In this document: piece after piece, positions 56,432 to 64,000 of the stretch
How positions within the stretch are numbered: the first letter of the stretch is position 1
Layout: the number at the start of each line of letters is the position of its first letter
NCBI RefSeq assembly: GCF_020559915.1
Contig: NZ_JAJCLZ010000006.1
Location: forward strand, 62,001 to 126,000
Direction: 5' to 3'
Origin: Ruminococcus sp. 210702-SL.1.03
GTDB taxonomy: Bacteria > Bacillota > Clostridia > Oscillospirales > Ruminococcaceae
DNA length: 64,000 bases
Made by a program: the position numbers and the translations under genes
The notes under the pieces: model-generated
The model's database searches: none
Seen by the model: only the letters and a program-made list of their open reading frames with translations
Told to the model about the DNA's origin: nothing

Positions 56432-57727
56432 TTACCTGCAAAGCCTTGCGATGGCGTTTGCATACATATTCAGATTTATTTTCAGCGTTTCTATCGAGAT
56501 GTGCTCGTCAGCGCCGTGCATATTGTTGTTTTCCCATGGAAATTCCGCGCCGAAAGCCACGCCGCCCTCAGTGTTGTGCACATAGGTTATGCCGCCCTCG
56601 GCTATCGGCTCGCCTTTTTCGCCCTTTACGTCGGCGTATACCGCAAGAAGCGTCTGCACCAGCGGGGTGTCGGCGGAAACGTAGTGCGGCTCCATGCCCG
56701 AACACTCGTCTATCTCAAAGCCGTTCTCTTTCAGCACATTCGTGATAATGCCGCTGACTTCGGCGTAATTTCTGTCGATGGGGTAGCGTATGTCGATGCC
56801 GCCGCAAAGCCTGCCGCCGCGCGTGTTGAGCATAGTCAGCGCGCAGGTCATGCTGCCCGTAAGCTCGTCGGAAAAGCCCATCTTGCATGAAGCGCCGTCG
56901 TATTCGCCGACGGGAAAGAGCTTCGCCAGCGCTTTCAGCAGCGTGTTTTCGTCCTTGTAGTCCGCCAAGAATCTTACAGCCGCGTTGTCGCCGTTTTCGG
57001 GACGCGAGCCGTGCGCCGATTTGCCGCAGTAAAGCTTCTCAGCCCCGCCCGCGGTAACTCTGCACTTGTCGGGTATCGCGTTTATAACGCTTCCGCAGGC
57101 AATCTCGCTTATCTCATCGTTGGCGAAAGGCGCGGAAAACGTAAGGTGCACCATGCCCTTTTCGCAGTTGAGCACTGGGAATGAGCCGTCGGGCGTGAAG
57201 ACCATCGGCGGGAAAGCCTCCAGCTTTTCGTAATGCTCAATGTCTTCGCAGCCGCCCTCTTCGTTGCCGCCGAATATCACGCGGAAGCCTTTGCTCAGCG
57301 GCACGTTCAGTTCCTGCAAAGCCTTTATCGCCCAAAGCACCGCCACCGAAGGGCCTTTGTCGTCGATAGCGCCCCTGCCGTATATCACGCCGTCCTTCAC
57401 GGTCGCGGCGTGCGGCTCAAAGCTCCAGCCCTCTCCCGCGGGAACTACGTCTAAGTGGCTGAGTATGCCCAGCACGGGGTCATCGCCGTATGTCATAGAA
57501 ACGGCGTAGTTATCGAAATTTTTCACTTTCAGCCCCAGCTTTTCGCCCTGCGCCGCGCCCCATGCGAGCGCCGCCGCCGAACCCTCGCCGAAAGGCTTGC
57601 CCTCGGCGGGCTGAGAGTATGCTGAATCTATCGACATGATCTCGTTCATGTCGGCTATCACGTCGCCGATGTGCTCGTCGAAATACGCCGCGAGCTTTTC
57701 GGCGAGGTCTTTATTGCTTAGAGTCAT
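56432..57727 (-). CDS. pepV: M20 family dipeptidase PepV
   Basis: A 431-residue zinc metallopeptidase of the M20/PepV group, cleaving dipeptides with broad specificity. Seen: SHLDVVPAGEGW (about 90-101, metal His and Asp), GRGAIDDKGP (about 117-126, bridging Asp), NEEGGCEDIEHY (about 154-165, catalytic Glu), TPDGSFPVLNCEKG (about 178-191), SAHGSRPENGDNA (about 237-249, catalytic domain/lid) and the final metal His in NNMHGADEHIS (about 407-417). Start SD GGAGG; the ATG lies within the end of the metallophosphoesterase gene (17-base overlap). The 147-base gap to pth contains only a moderate hairpin (about 56373-56404). Confidence 0.93.
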   Translation of the reverse strand: MTLSNKDLAEKLAAYFDEHIGDVIADMNEIMSIDSAYSQPAEGKPFGEGSAAALAWGAAQGEKLGLKVKNFDNYAVSMTYGDDPVLGILSHLDVVPAGEGWSFEPHAATVKDGVIYGRGAIDDKGPSVAVLWAIKALQELNVPLSKGFRVIFGGNEEGGCEDIEHYEKLEAFPPMVFTPDGSFPVLNCEKGMVHLTFSAPFANDEISEIACGSVINAIPDKCRVTAGGAEKLYCGKSAHGSRPENGDNAAVRFLADYKDENTLLKALAKLFPVGEYDGASCKMGFSDELTGSMTCALTMLNTRGGRLCGGIDIRYPIDRNYAEVSGIITNVLKENGFEIDECSGMEPHYVSADTPLVQTLLAVYADVKGEKGEPIAEGGITYVHNTEGGVAFGAEFPWENNNMHGADEHISIETLKINLNMYANAIARLCR

Positions 57728-58601
57728 TGCTGCTGTGCCTCCTTAAAATGCACATTGATACCATCTCAGGATTATTTATCCTAAGTTTGCCGAGTCCCGC
57801 GGAAACTTCCATTACAGATTTTCCAGAGTCGGTCTCGCAGAGGTAAAGCCCCTTGGTGTATTTCGGGAAAAATTTGCGTTCGGGCGAAAGCAGACCTATA
57901 CCGCCCGGCAGACGTATCATACCGCCGTGGCAGTGGCCGGACATGGTGAAATCAGCGCCCCAGTTTGCGTACTCTGCGAAAGGCATAGGCGTGTGCGCCA
58001 GCAGTACGTTGAAATTGGCGGGGTCAGGCTCGCCGAGCAGCTCGCGAAGCATATCCTGCGTTACTGGGGTGAGGTCTTTGTAGCCGCCCTCCGCATTTTT
58101 GTAGCAGCTCTCGTCAAGCTCTAGGCCGTAAAGCTCTATAAAGCTTTCGCCGCTGTAAATGCGCACTTTTTCGTTGCGCAGTATGGTTATGCCCTCTTCG
58201 CTGAGGCGGCTGTTCATTAGGCGAGCTTTGTCGGGCACGTCCGCCTCGTGGTTGCCCCATACATAGTAGAGCGGGGCGAGCTGGTTGAGCTTTTTCATCA
58301 TCGGCACTTTGCGCTTTATGGTGAATATGTTCTCGCTGCGGCTGAAAAGGTCGCCCGTGAAAACTATAATGTCGGGATTGAACTCCTCGCAGGCCTCTAC
58401 CAGATATTCGCCGTCGTTTCCGTAGCTTTTTGAGTGCAGGTCGGAAAGATGCAGTATGCGAAAGCCCTCGAAAGCTTCGGGTATTTTAGAATTTACTATC
58501 TCGTAGTGATAAAATCTCAGTTCGTTCTTGCGCTTTATGAGATACGCGCCCAGCGCGCCCGCGATAACGGCAGCGCCTGCGCCCTTGGATTTTACAGACA
58601 T
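57711..58601 (-). CDS. YkuE-like metallophosphoesterase
   Basis: A 296-residue predicted membrane-associated metallophosphatase. A short hydrophobic N-terminal stretch (8-20, GAGAAVIAGALGAYL) may anchor it. Metal motifs: HLSDLHS (about 51-57), FTGDLFS (about 80-86), VWGNHE (about 113-118), HTPMPF (about 204-209) and SGHCHGG (about 220-226). This is the calcineurin-like set of the YkuE/YaeI group, members of which act on lipid-linked or small phosphoesters. Its substrate is unknown. Overlaps pepV, so the two are coupled. Confidence 0.9.
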   Translation of the reverse strand: MSVKSKGAGAAVIAGALGAYLIKRKNELRFYHYEIVNSKIPEAFEGFRILHLSDLHSKSYGNDGEYLVEACEEFNPDIIVFTGDLFSRSENIFTIKRKVPMMKKLNQLAPLYYVWGNHEADVPDKARLMNSRLSEEGITILRNEKVRIYSGESFIELYGLELDESCYKNAEGGYKDLTPVTQDMLRELLGEPDPANFNVLLAHTPMPFAEYANWGADFTMSGHCHGGMIRLPGGIGLLSPERKFFPKYTKGLYLCETDSGKSVMEVSAGLGKLRINNPEMVSMCILRRHSSNDSKQ

Positions 58602-58648
58602 GGTCGAAGATCATTCCTTTCAGATATGTGTTGTTTTATTTGACTAAA

Positions 58649-59497
58649 TTATTTGCTCAGATATTTTTGCAGGCTCTCTGCCGCCCACTGCGCGTGGCGG
58701 TAGCCGTGATCGTACAACCGCATAAGCTTTGCGGGGTCGTTTTCGGTGCGGTGTATCAAAAGCTCTTTTTTGGGGTAGAATACGAAAGCTTTTCCGCTCG
58801 CGCGAAGCTGTTCCAGCTTTTCGGCGTCTTTATTATAACGTTCAGCACGGCTCTCCATCATCTCACAAAACTGCGTATATTTGCCGTAGGCCATTTTTAT
58901 GAGCTTCTGCGCAGGCTCGGGCTTTTTGCGGTAGCCGCGTTCGCGCGTTGAGATAATTATCAGCTTGTCGCAGCCGTCTGCAATGGCTCTTTCAAAAGGC
59001 AGCGAGTCGGCAATGCCGCCGTCCATATACTTCCTGCCGTTTATCTCGATAGGCGGGAAGAGCAGCGGCAGGGCGCAGCTTGCGCGCAGGTATGTGAAGT
59101 TTATATCGTCGCGCGGGGTGTCGGGGTAGCAGGCTTCGCCCGTTTCGAGGTCGGTCATTACCGAAATGCACTTGCCCTTGAAATTCGCGAAAGCATCAAA
59201 GTCAAAAGGCAGCAGCTTCTGCGGAACTTCGCCGTAAACGTAATCGAGGTTGTAGAAGCTTTTGTTATTTCTATCCAGCATATGCCGCACGCCCGAATAT
59301 TTGGGTGTCCACATATATTTGCTGATAAGCTCGCGGTTTCTGCCCTCTTGCAGCGAGCAGTATGATACTCCGAAAGCTATGCCTGCCGAAACGCCGATGA
59401 AGTAATCGGCAACAACGCCTTGGTTCAGCAGCGCGTCGAGCACGCCCGCCGAGTAAACTGTACGGCTCGCACCGCCCTCGGCAATTATACCTAACAT
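58649..59497 (-). CDS. Patatin-like phospholipase
   Basis: A 282-residue patatin-family acyl hydrolase, bacterial YjjU/RssA branch. Catalytic Ser in GVSAG (about 35-39), the oxyanion segment is EGGASRTVYSAG (about 7-18; the usual GGGxRG is changed), and the Asp of the dyad is in MDGGIADSLPF (about 158-168). The C-terminal third (FCEMMESRAERYNKDAEKLEQLRASGKAFVFYPKKEL) is the typical DUF6363-type helical extension. No signal peptide; cytosolic or membrane-peripheral lipid hydrolase. Own promoter; first gene of a possible operon with the metallophosphoesterase, pepV, pth and mfd. Confidence 0.9.
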   Translation of the reverse strand: MLGIIAEGGASRTVYSAGVLDALLNQGVVADYFIGVSAGIAFGVSYCSLQEGRNRELISKYMWTPKYSGVRHMLDRNNKSFYNLDYVYGEVPQKLLPFDFDAFANFKGKCISVMTDLETGEACYPDTPRDDINFTYLRASCALPLLFPPIEINGRKYMDGGIADSLPFERAIADGCDKLIIISTRERGYRKKPEPAQKLIKMAYGKYTQFCEMMESRAERYNKDAEKLEQLRASGKAFVFYPKKELLIHRTENDPAKLMRLYDHGYRHAQWAAESLQKYLSK

Positions 59498-59538
59498 ACA
59501 GATATTTCCTGCCTTTCTTGTTAAACTACATTAAAAAT

Positions 59539-59567
59539 ATTATAACACATTTCTGTACAAAATGCAA
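59539..59567 (-). promoter_or_regulatory. Promoter of the patatin gene
   Basis: Minus-strand TTGCAT (59562-59567), 17 bp, TATAAT (59539-59544). It is divergent from the next promoter; the 300-base intergenic region holds only these. Confidence 0.75.
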
Positions 59568-59669
59568 TAATGAATTTAATTTATTTTACACGCTTTTCGC
59601 AATTTGTCAAAAAAGTTCGCGCGGCGGGGGAATGTGGAGCAAATGTCGAAAAAAATTGCCGCCAGCTAC

Positions 59670-59698
59670 TTGATTTACTTAGTAAAATGTGTTATGAT
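59670..59698 (+). promoter_or_regulatory. Promoter of the SGNH-DUF4358-MBOAT-DHHW operon
   Basis: TTGATT (59670-59675), 17 bp, TATGAT (59693-59698). The leader before the first ATG is about 95 nt. Confidence 0.65.
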
Positions 59699-59799
59699 AG
59701 TGTATGAATAATGTATTCACGGCTATAATTCGATGAAAAATACAAATAATACTTTTACAAAAGAATTTGAAAGATGCATTTGAAAGGATTGATAATTAT

Positions 59800-60696
59800 A
59801 TGCAGCCCGAAAAGACAAGGATAAGGCAGAAGCGTTTGCAGATACAGCAGGGGGTCATCTCGATAGCGTGTCTGGCGCTGATAGTTTTCGTTTTCTCATG
59901 GCTCATAAATACCGCAGTCACCGGCAGAAAGCACGGTCTGCTGCCCGCTTCGGCAGGCAAAAACTCTTCTTCGCAGGCTGAGGTGACAATGAAGAAAAAG
60001 AACACCTCTTCCGCGGCTTCAAGCTCGGCGGCTGAGAGCAAGGCTGATACCTCCTCGCAGGATAACTCTTCGGCGGACGACAGCGCGGCTGTTTACGACG
60101 GCGCCGCTATGAAAGATGATTTCTCCGACGCCTGCTTCATCGGCGACTCGCGCACGCTGGGTCTTGGGCTGAACTGCGATAAGGCAAAGGCTGATTTCTA
60201 CGCCTCACAAGGTCTGAACATCAGCTCGGCGCTCACCGATCAGGTGATAGAGCTGCAAAACGGCAACATGGGCACGGTGCTCGAAGCCGTAGCGCAGAAA
60301 GAATATAAGCGCATATTCGTTATGTTCGGCATAAACGAGCTAGGCTGGCCTTACCCCGAAAACTTCGTTGAAAAGTACGAGGAGCTTATCGAGGGCATAA
60401 AGGCGGCTCAGCCGAACGCCTCGATATACGTTCAGTCGATACTGCCCGTGGCGGCTTCGGCTGTAAATAACGACGCGGTATTTACAAACGAAAACATCAA
60501 CGCTTTCAACGCGTATGTTGAGCAGGCGGCAAACGAAACGGGCGTGAATTACCTAGATATAAACGGCTATTTCAAGGACGACAGCGGTATGCTGCCCGAG
60601 GACGCCGCGGCTGACGGTATACATTTCGTAAGAGCTTACTGCCTGAAGTGGATAGACCTGCTGGCATACCTCGTTCCCCAGCCTGCTAACGGTTAA
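59800..60696 (+). CDS. Membrane-anchored SGNH/GDSL hydrolase
   Basis: A 298-residue type II membrane protein. The start at 59800 is chosen over an upstream TTG because AAAGGA lies at the right spacing for it. Cytosolic residues 1-17 are basic, 18-40 the helix, 42-100 a Ser/Ala/Lys-rich linker, then an SGNH hydrolase from about 105. Block I FIGDSRTLGLGL (GDS, Ser117 nucleophile), block III MFGINELGWPY (oxyanion Asn) and block V DGIHF (Asp-x-x-His) are all intact. Such proteins usually remove or transfer acyl groups on extracellular sugars. First gene of the O-acylation-like cassette. Confidence 0.92.
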   Translation: MQPEKTRIRQKRLQIQQGVISIACLALIVFVFSWLINTAVTGRKHGLLPASAGKNSSSQAEVTMKKKNTSSAASSSAAESKADTSSQDNSSADDSAAVYDGAAMKDDFSDACFIGDSRTLGLGLNCDKAKADFYASQGLNISSALTDQVIELQNGNMGTVLEAVAQKEYKRIFVMFGINELGWPYPENFVEKYEELIEGIKAAQPNASIYVQSILPVAASAVNNDAVFTNENINAFNAYVEQAANETGVNYLDINGYFKDDSGMLPEDAAADGIHFVRAYCLKWIDLLAYLVPQPANG

Positions 60697-60743
60697 GTCA
60701 ATCATCAAACGCATATAACGCATACAGAGAAAGGAAAAGTATC

Positions 60744-61253
60744 ATGAAATTCAGAAAAAGTATCTGCATATTCGCGGCTGCCGTAATGGCGGCTTCAATG
60801 CTTACCGCCTGCGGCGGCGACGATAAGGACAGCGGCAGCAAGAGCGCTGATTCAGCAGCGGCCGTACAGGCTGACCCCGCTGCTTCTGCCGAGGACTTTG
60901 CGGCTAATCTGCGCAGCGGCATAACCTACGTTGACGACCTCAACACCATCTCGGCTGATATGATAGAAAAGCTTTACGGCATTTCGGCGGACAAGTATTC
61001 CAGCGCCGCAGTTTATGTCGGCGGAGTTTCTACCGCTGAGGAGATCGCCTGCTTCGACGCAGTTGACGAAAGCGCCGCTTCCGACATCCTCGCCGCCTGC
61101 GAAAAGCGCATAGAGGATCTCAAAACGCAGGTAGAAAGCTATAATCCCGACGAGCTGCCGAAGCTCAATACGCCCGTTCTGCTCACTAAAGGCAACAGCG
61201 TTTATATGTGCCTGAGCAATGATAACGACAAGGCGGAAGAGATAATCGGCTGA
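60744..61253 (+). CDS. DUF4358 lipoprotein
   Basis: A 169-residue lipoprotein with signal peptide and lipobox MLTAC (Cys23), a Ser/Ala linker (24-48), then a DUF4358 domain (about 50-165) with its usual features: early YVDDLNTISADMIEKLYGI, SAAVYVGGVSTAEEIACFDAVDES, then CEKRIEDLKTQVESYNPDELPKL and LTKGNSVYMCLSND. DUF4358 has no known activity but is regularly found with MBOAT and SGNH/DHHW genes in Clostridia. 47 bases after the SGNH gene, SD AGAAAGGAAA. Confidence 0.9.
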   Translation: MKFRKSICIFAAAVMAASMLTACGGDDKDSGSKSADSAAAVQADPAASAEDFAANLRSGITYVDDLNTISADMIEKLYGISADKYSSAAVYVGGVSTAEEIACFDAVDESAASDILAACEKRIEDLKTQVESYNPDELPKLNTPVLLTKGNSVYMCLSNDNDKAEEIIG

Positions 61254-61271
61254 TAAAATTTAAGCCTTAAA

Positions 61272-61308
61272 ACGCACGCGCGCCCGCTATGGCAGTTTAC
61301 GCGTGCGT
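61272..61308 (+). other. Intra-operonic hairpin
   Basis: ACGCACGCG/CGCGTGCGT, a perfect 9-bp stem (61272-61280 with 61300-61308) between the DUF4358 and MBOAT genes. The downstream T content (ATTTATG) is too low for a strong terminator, so partial termination or mRNA stabilisation is more likely. Confidence 0.55.
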
Positions 61309-61341
61309 ATTTATGTATAGGAGTATAGGAGAAACTCAAAT

Positions 61342-62751
61342 ATGGTATTTTCTAGTATGGTATTTCTCTTCGCCTTTCTCCCCGCTGTGCTGGTGCTGTA
61401 TTTCATAGCGCCGAAAAAACTGAAAAACACCGTGCTTTTTGTAACGAGCCTGTTTTTCTATGCGTGGGGAGAGCCGAAGTATATACTGCTGATGCTCGCT
61501 TCGATAACGGCGGCTTACGTCACGGGAATTTTCGCCGATAAGCAGAAATACGGCAAGAGCAAGGCTTTCGCTGCCACCCTCGCGGCGGTGATCTGGAACA
61601 TCGGTCTGCTCGCGATATTCAAGTATTCCGACTTTTTCGTAACCAACGTAAACTCGCTCTTCGGTGCGCAGATAAAGCTGCCGGGGCTGGCGCTGCCGAT
61701 AGGCATTTCGTTTTACAGCTTCCAGTCGCTCTCTTACGTTATCGACGTTTACCGCGGCGAGGTAAAGCCGCAGAAGAATTTCATCACGCTGGGCACATAC
61801 GTCGCGCTGTTCCCGCAGCTTGTCGCAGGCCCTATCGTGCGGTATATCGACATCGAGAAACAGCTCGGCGAGCGCAGCTTTTCGGCAGACCAGTTCGCGG
61901 CGGGCGTAAAGCGTTTTGCCGTAGGTCTTGCGAAAAAGGCGCTGCTTGCGAACAACATCTACGCGCTATTTAACGAGATAGCGGCGGCGGACAGCTCGCA
62001 GCTTAGCGTTGCGGCGGCTTGGATTAGCGCGCTGGCTTACACTTTCCAGATCTATTTCGACTTCTCGGGCTACTCGGATATGGCGATAGGTCTCGGAAAA
62101 ATGTTCGGCTTCGACTTCCTCGAAAACTTTAATTACCCGTATATCTCAAAGTCGATAACCGAGTTTTGGCGGCGCTGGCATATGTCGCTCTCGGGCTGGT
62201 TCCGCGACTACGTTTATATCCCGCTGGGCGGCAACCGCAAAGGCAGGGTGCGTCAGTGCGTTAATATCATGATAGTTTGGTGCTTGACGGGCTTTTGGCA
62301 CGGCGCTAACTGGAACTTTATCCTTTGGGGACTGTATTTCGGCGTGCTGCTGCTGATAGAAAAGCTGCTGCTGAAAAAGGTGCTCGATAAGCTGCCCGCG
62401 GCGGTGAGCCATATCTACGCACTGCTGCTGATAGTTATAGGCTGGGGAATTTTCGCATACGAAGATACCGCGCAGCTAACGGCTAATTTCAAGAATATGT
62501 TCGGCTTCGGCGGACTTCCGCTATGGAGCGCGCAGACGGGTATGTGGCTGATGCAGTACCTGCCGCTCATCGCGGTGCTGGTGCTCGGCTCTACGCCCGT
62601 GATAAAACAGCTCGGCGCTTACCTCAACGAAAAGTGCCCGCGCGTGTACCAGCTCGCGCTAGAGCCTGTAAGCGTGGCGGCTATGCTGATAGCTTCCACA
62701 GCGTACCTCGCTTCCGGCTCGTTCAATCCGTTTCTGTATTTCAGATTTTAA
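61342..62751 (+). CDS. MBOAT family O-acyltransferase (AlgI/DltB-like)
   Basis: A 469-residue polytopic membrane enzyme that moves acyl groups from the cytosol to an extracellular polymer. It has about eleven hydrophobic segments, beginning MVFSSMVFLFAFLPAVLVLYF. Family signatures are GISFYSFQSLSYVIDVYRGE (around 118-137, the AlgI motif), FPQLVAGPIVRY (about 154-165), WRRWHMSLSGWFRDYVYIPLGG (around 275-296) and the catalytic His in TGFWHGANWNFILWG (about 314-328). DltB versus AlgI cannot be told apart by one protein; without dltA/C nearby, an acetyl-type acyltransferase is more likely. SD GGAG. Confidence 0.94.
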   Translation: MVFSSMVFLFAFLPAVLVLYFIAPKKLKNTVLFVTSLFFYAWGEPKYILLMLASITAAYVTGIFADKQKYGKSKAFAATLAAVIWNIGLLAIFKYSDFFVTNVNSLFGAQIKLPGLALPIGISFYSFQSLSYVIDVYRGEVKPQKNFITLGTYVALFPQLVAGPIVRYIDIEKQLGERSFSADQFAAGVKRFAVGLAKKALLANNIYALFNEIAAADSSQLSVAAAWISALAYTFQIYFDFSGYSDMAIGLGKMFGFDFLENFNYPYISKSITEFWRRWHMSLSGWFRDYVYIPLGGNRKGRVRQCVNIMIVWCLTGFWHGANWNFILWGLYFGVLLLIEKLLLKKVLDKLPAAVSHIYALLLIVIGWGIFAYEDTAQLTANFKNMFGFGGLPLWSAQTGMWLMQYLPLIAVLVLGSTPVIKQLGAYLNEKCPRVYQLALEPVSVAAMLIASTAYLASGSFNPFLYFRF

Positions 62752-62771
62752 GCAGGGAGGAGTTTTAAGCT

Positions 62772-63920
62772 ATGAAAAATAAAGAAAACAAGCGCTCAAA
62801 AGCCTCCTGCATACTGCTCTCGGCAATATTCATCGGCTACGTCGCGGCGTACACGCTGGGAACTTTTCTCATAAAAGACCGCGATTTTTCCGAGATGGAG
62901 AACCGCACGCTTGCGCAGAAGCCCGAGCTTACCACCGAAAAGGTTTTTTCGGGCGAGTTTGAGAGCGGTTTTGAGAGCTATATGTCTGACCAAATATTTG
63001 TAAAAGACGCAATGATGTCGTTAAAGACCTGCTGCGATTATTTCTCGGGCAAGACTTATCAAAACGGCGTTTACTTCGGCAAAGACGGCTTTATGCTCCA
63101 GCGTTATACGCAGAACACCGCGCAGGTGGAGAAAAATATCTCGTATATCAATACTTTTGCCGATAAGCTGGGCAAGCCCGTGGACTTTATCCTAGCGCCG
63201 AACGCCATCGACCTCAACGCCGATAAGCTGCCCGCAGGCGCTGTTACCGACGATCAGGACGAAACAATCGCGCTGGTGCAGAGCAAGCTTTCGCAAAACG
63301 TTACGCTTTTCAGCGCCCGCGATACGCTCGCTGACCTGCAAAAGCAGGGCGTTCAGGCATACTACCGCACCGACCACCACTGGACTTCCTCGGCGGCGCG
63401 CGCGGTCTGCGACGCTTGGCTGAACACCATCGGCTACGCGGGTACGGGCGATGAGTACGAGTACCGCGCAGTGCCCGATTTTTACGGCACACTCTACTCG
63501 AAAGCCCCCGCCTCGTTCGTAAAGCCCGATACTTTCGGCTACTTCACGAACAAGTCGGCGAAATACACCGTGAAATATGAGAAGGAAAACAAATTCGCCT
63601 ACGATATTACAGATACGAGCTATCTTACCAAAAAGGATAAGTACGCTTCCTACCTCGGCGGAAATTTCGCCCAGCTCAAGATAACTTCTGACTCGGCGGA
63701 GCGCGGAAAAGAGAAAATACTGGTTCTCAAGGACTCTTACGCCAACTCGATGGTGCAGTATCTCGCCGATAAATTCGACGAGGTGTACATGGTCGATCTG
63801 CGCTACTCGCACTTCGACGCGGTGAGCGAGATGGTCGAGAAGTACGGCATAGACCGCGTTCTGCTGGTCTACAACGTCGATTTCATCAACGAGGACACAA
63901 ATTTCATTTGGCTGGAGTAA
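62772..63920 (+). CDS. DHHW-family (AlgJ/AlgX-like SGNH) protein
   Basis: A 382-residue membrane-anchored protein: one helix at about 13-33, then an extracellular SGNH-like domain. The N-terminal FSEMENRTLAQKPELT (about 39-54) is the family opening; YYRTDHHWTSSAA (197-209) has the catalytic Asp-His pair characteristic of AlgJ/AlgX; the nucleophile Ser block is VLKDSYANSM (about 317-326). AlgJ/AlgX-type proteins receive or transfer acetyl groups handed out by the MBOAT partner. 20 bases after the MBOAT gene, SD AGGGAGGAG. Last gene of the operon. Confidence 0.93.
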   Translation: MKNKENKRSKASCILLSAIFIGYVAAYTLGTFLIKDRDFSEMENRTLAQKPELTTEKVFSGEFESGFESYMSDQIFVKDAMMSLKTCCDYFSGKTYQNGVYFGKDGFMLQRYTQNTAQVEKNISYINTFADKLGKPVDFILAPNAIDLNADKLPAGAVTDDQDETIALVQSKLSQNVTLFSARDTLADLQKQGVQAYYRTDHHWTSSAARAVCDAWLNTIGYAGTGDEYEYRAVPDFYGTLYSKAPASFVKPDTFGYFTNKSAKYTVKYEKENKFAYDITDTSYLTKKDKYASYLGGNFAQLKITSDSAERGKEKILVLKDSYANSMVQYLADKFDEVYMVDLRYSHFDAVSEMVEKYGIDRVLLVYNVDFINEDTNFIWLE

Positions 63921-63958
63921 TTCTGACGGACGATATTTGAACAAAATAACGCAAATTT

Positions 63959-64000
63959 ATCCCCCGTGCGGCGGTTTTTCAGACCTGCGCGGGGGATTTT
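63959..64000 (+). terminator. Terminator of the O-acylation operon (at window edge)
   Basis: ATCCCCCG/CGGGGGAT stem (63959-63966 with 63990-63997), followed by T, running into the end of the window. Confidence 0.85.

Overview
The window looks like a chromosomal segment of a low-to-mid GC anaerobic Firmicute of the Ruminococcus/Oscillospirales type. The evidence is a membrane-anchored GH5 cellulase and a cytosolic GH94 cellobiose phosphorylase, a Rex redox regulator, oxygen-sensitive ThiH rather than ThiO, the UPF0237/UPF0210 pair, single-chain glycyl-tRNA synthetase, and Firmicute-style promoters (TTGACA-17-TATAAT) with strong AGGAGG ribosome sites. Gene density is high, and genes are arranged in short divergent and convergent operons closed by U-tract terminators. 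I see no tRNA, rRNA, CRISPR array, prophage or intact insertion sequence.

Layout. 0.1-4.6 kb (minus): a WG-repeat lipoprotein, dtd, a mutarotase-like protein, and a polysaccharide co-polymerase/tyrosine kinase pair. 4.6-6.7 kb (minus): an amidohydrolase and an HMGL-like aldolase. 6.9-7.1 kb: a promoter and terminator with no gene between them (candidate small RNA). 7.3-9.9 kb: a TetR regulator convergent with the GH5 cellulase. 10-14 kb (minus): rex with a PHP phosphatase, a lipoprotein, and UPF0210 with its ACT partner. 14.2-21.9 kb (plus): a polyamine operon (speD, Orn/Lys/Arg decarboxylase, speE, ureohydrolase, a YwqG-like gene, carboxy(nor)spermidine dehydrogenase and decarboxylase) preceded by a ~390-nt structured leader that ends in a terminator. 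22-33.2 kb (plus): a polysaccharide deacetylase, an unknown anchored protein, an aminotransferase, an FtsX-type permease, a Cys-tailed small protein, ychF and a membrane-tailed GH59 enzyme. 33.2-39.1 kb: a DUF218 protein, a small ORF, debris of a sugar ABC permease, then a teichoic-acid-like glycosyltransferase/polymerase/ABC exporter operon. 39.2-49.4 kb: glyQS, two phosphoglycosyl transferases, thiSFGH-tenI behind an unusual leader hairpin, and cellobiose phosphorylase whose mRNA should begin with a long hairpin. 49.5-59.5 kb (minus): an FN3 protein, a PurF homologue lacking the catalytic cysteine, mfd, pth, pepV, a metallophosphoesterase and a patatin. 59.7-64 kb (plus): an SGNH hydrolase, DUF4358 lipoprotein, MBOAT and DHHW-protein cassette.

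How the genes work together. GH5 outside the cell and GH94 inside form a cellulose-to-glucose-1-phosphate route, with the mutarotase in keeping with sugar use. The Tag-like exporter, the two phosphoglycosyl transferases, the Wzz/BY-kinase pair and the MBOAT/DHHW cassette all point to an elaborately decorated envelope. The polyamine operon encodes two chemically different ways of adding an aminopropyl group, which is the most unusual gene set here. The most interesting non-coding signals are the polyamine leader, the thi leader, the orphan transcription unit near 7 kb and the 5' hairpin of the cellobiose phosphorylase mRNA.
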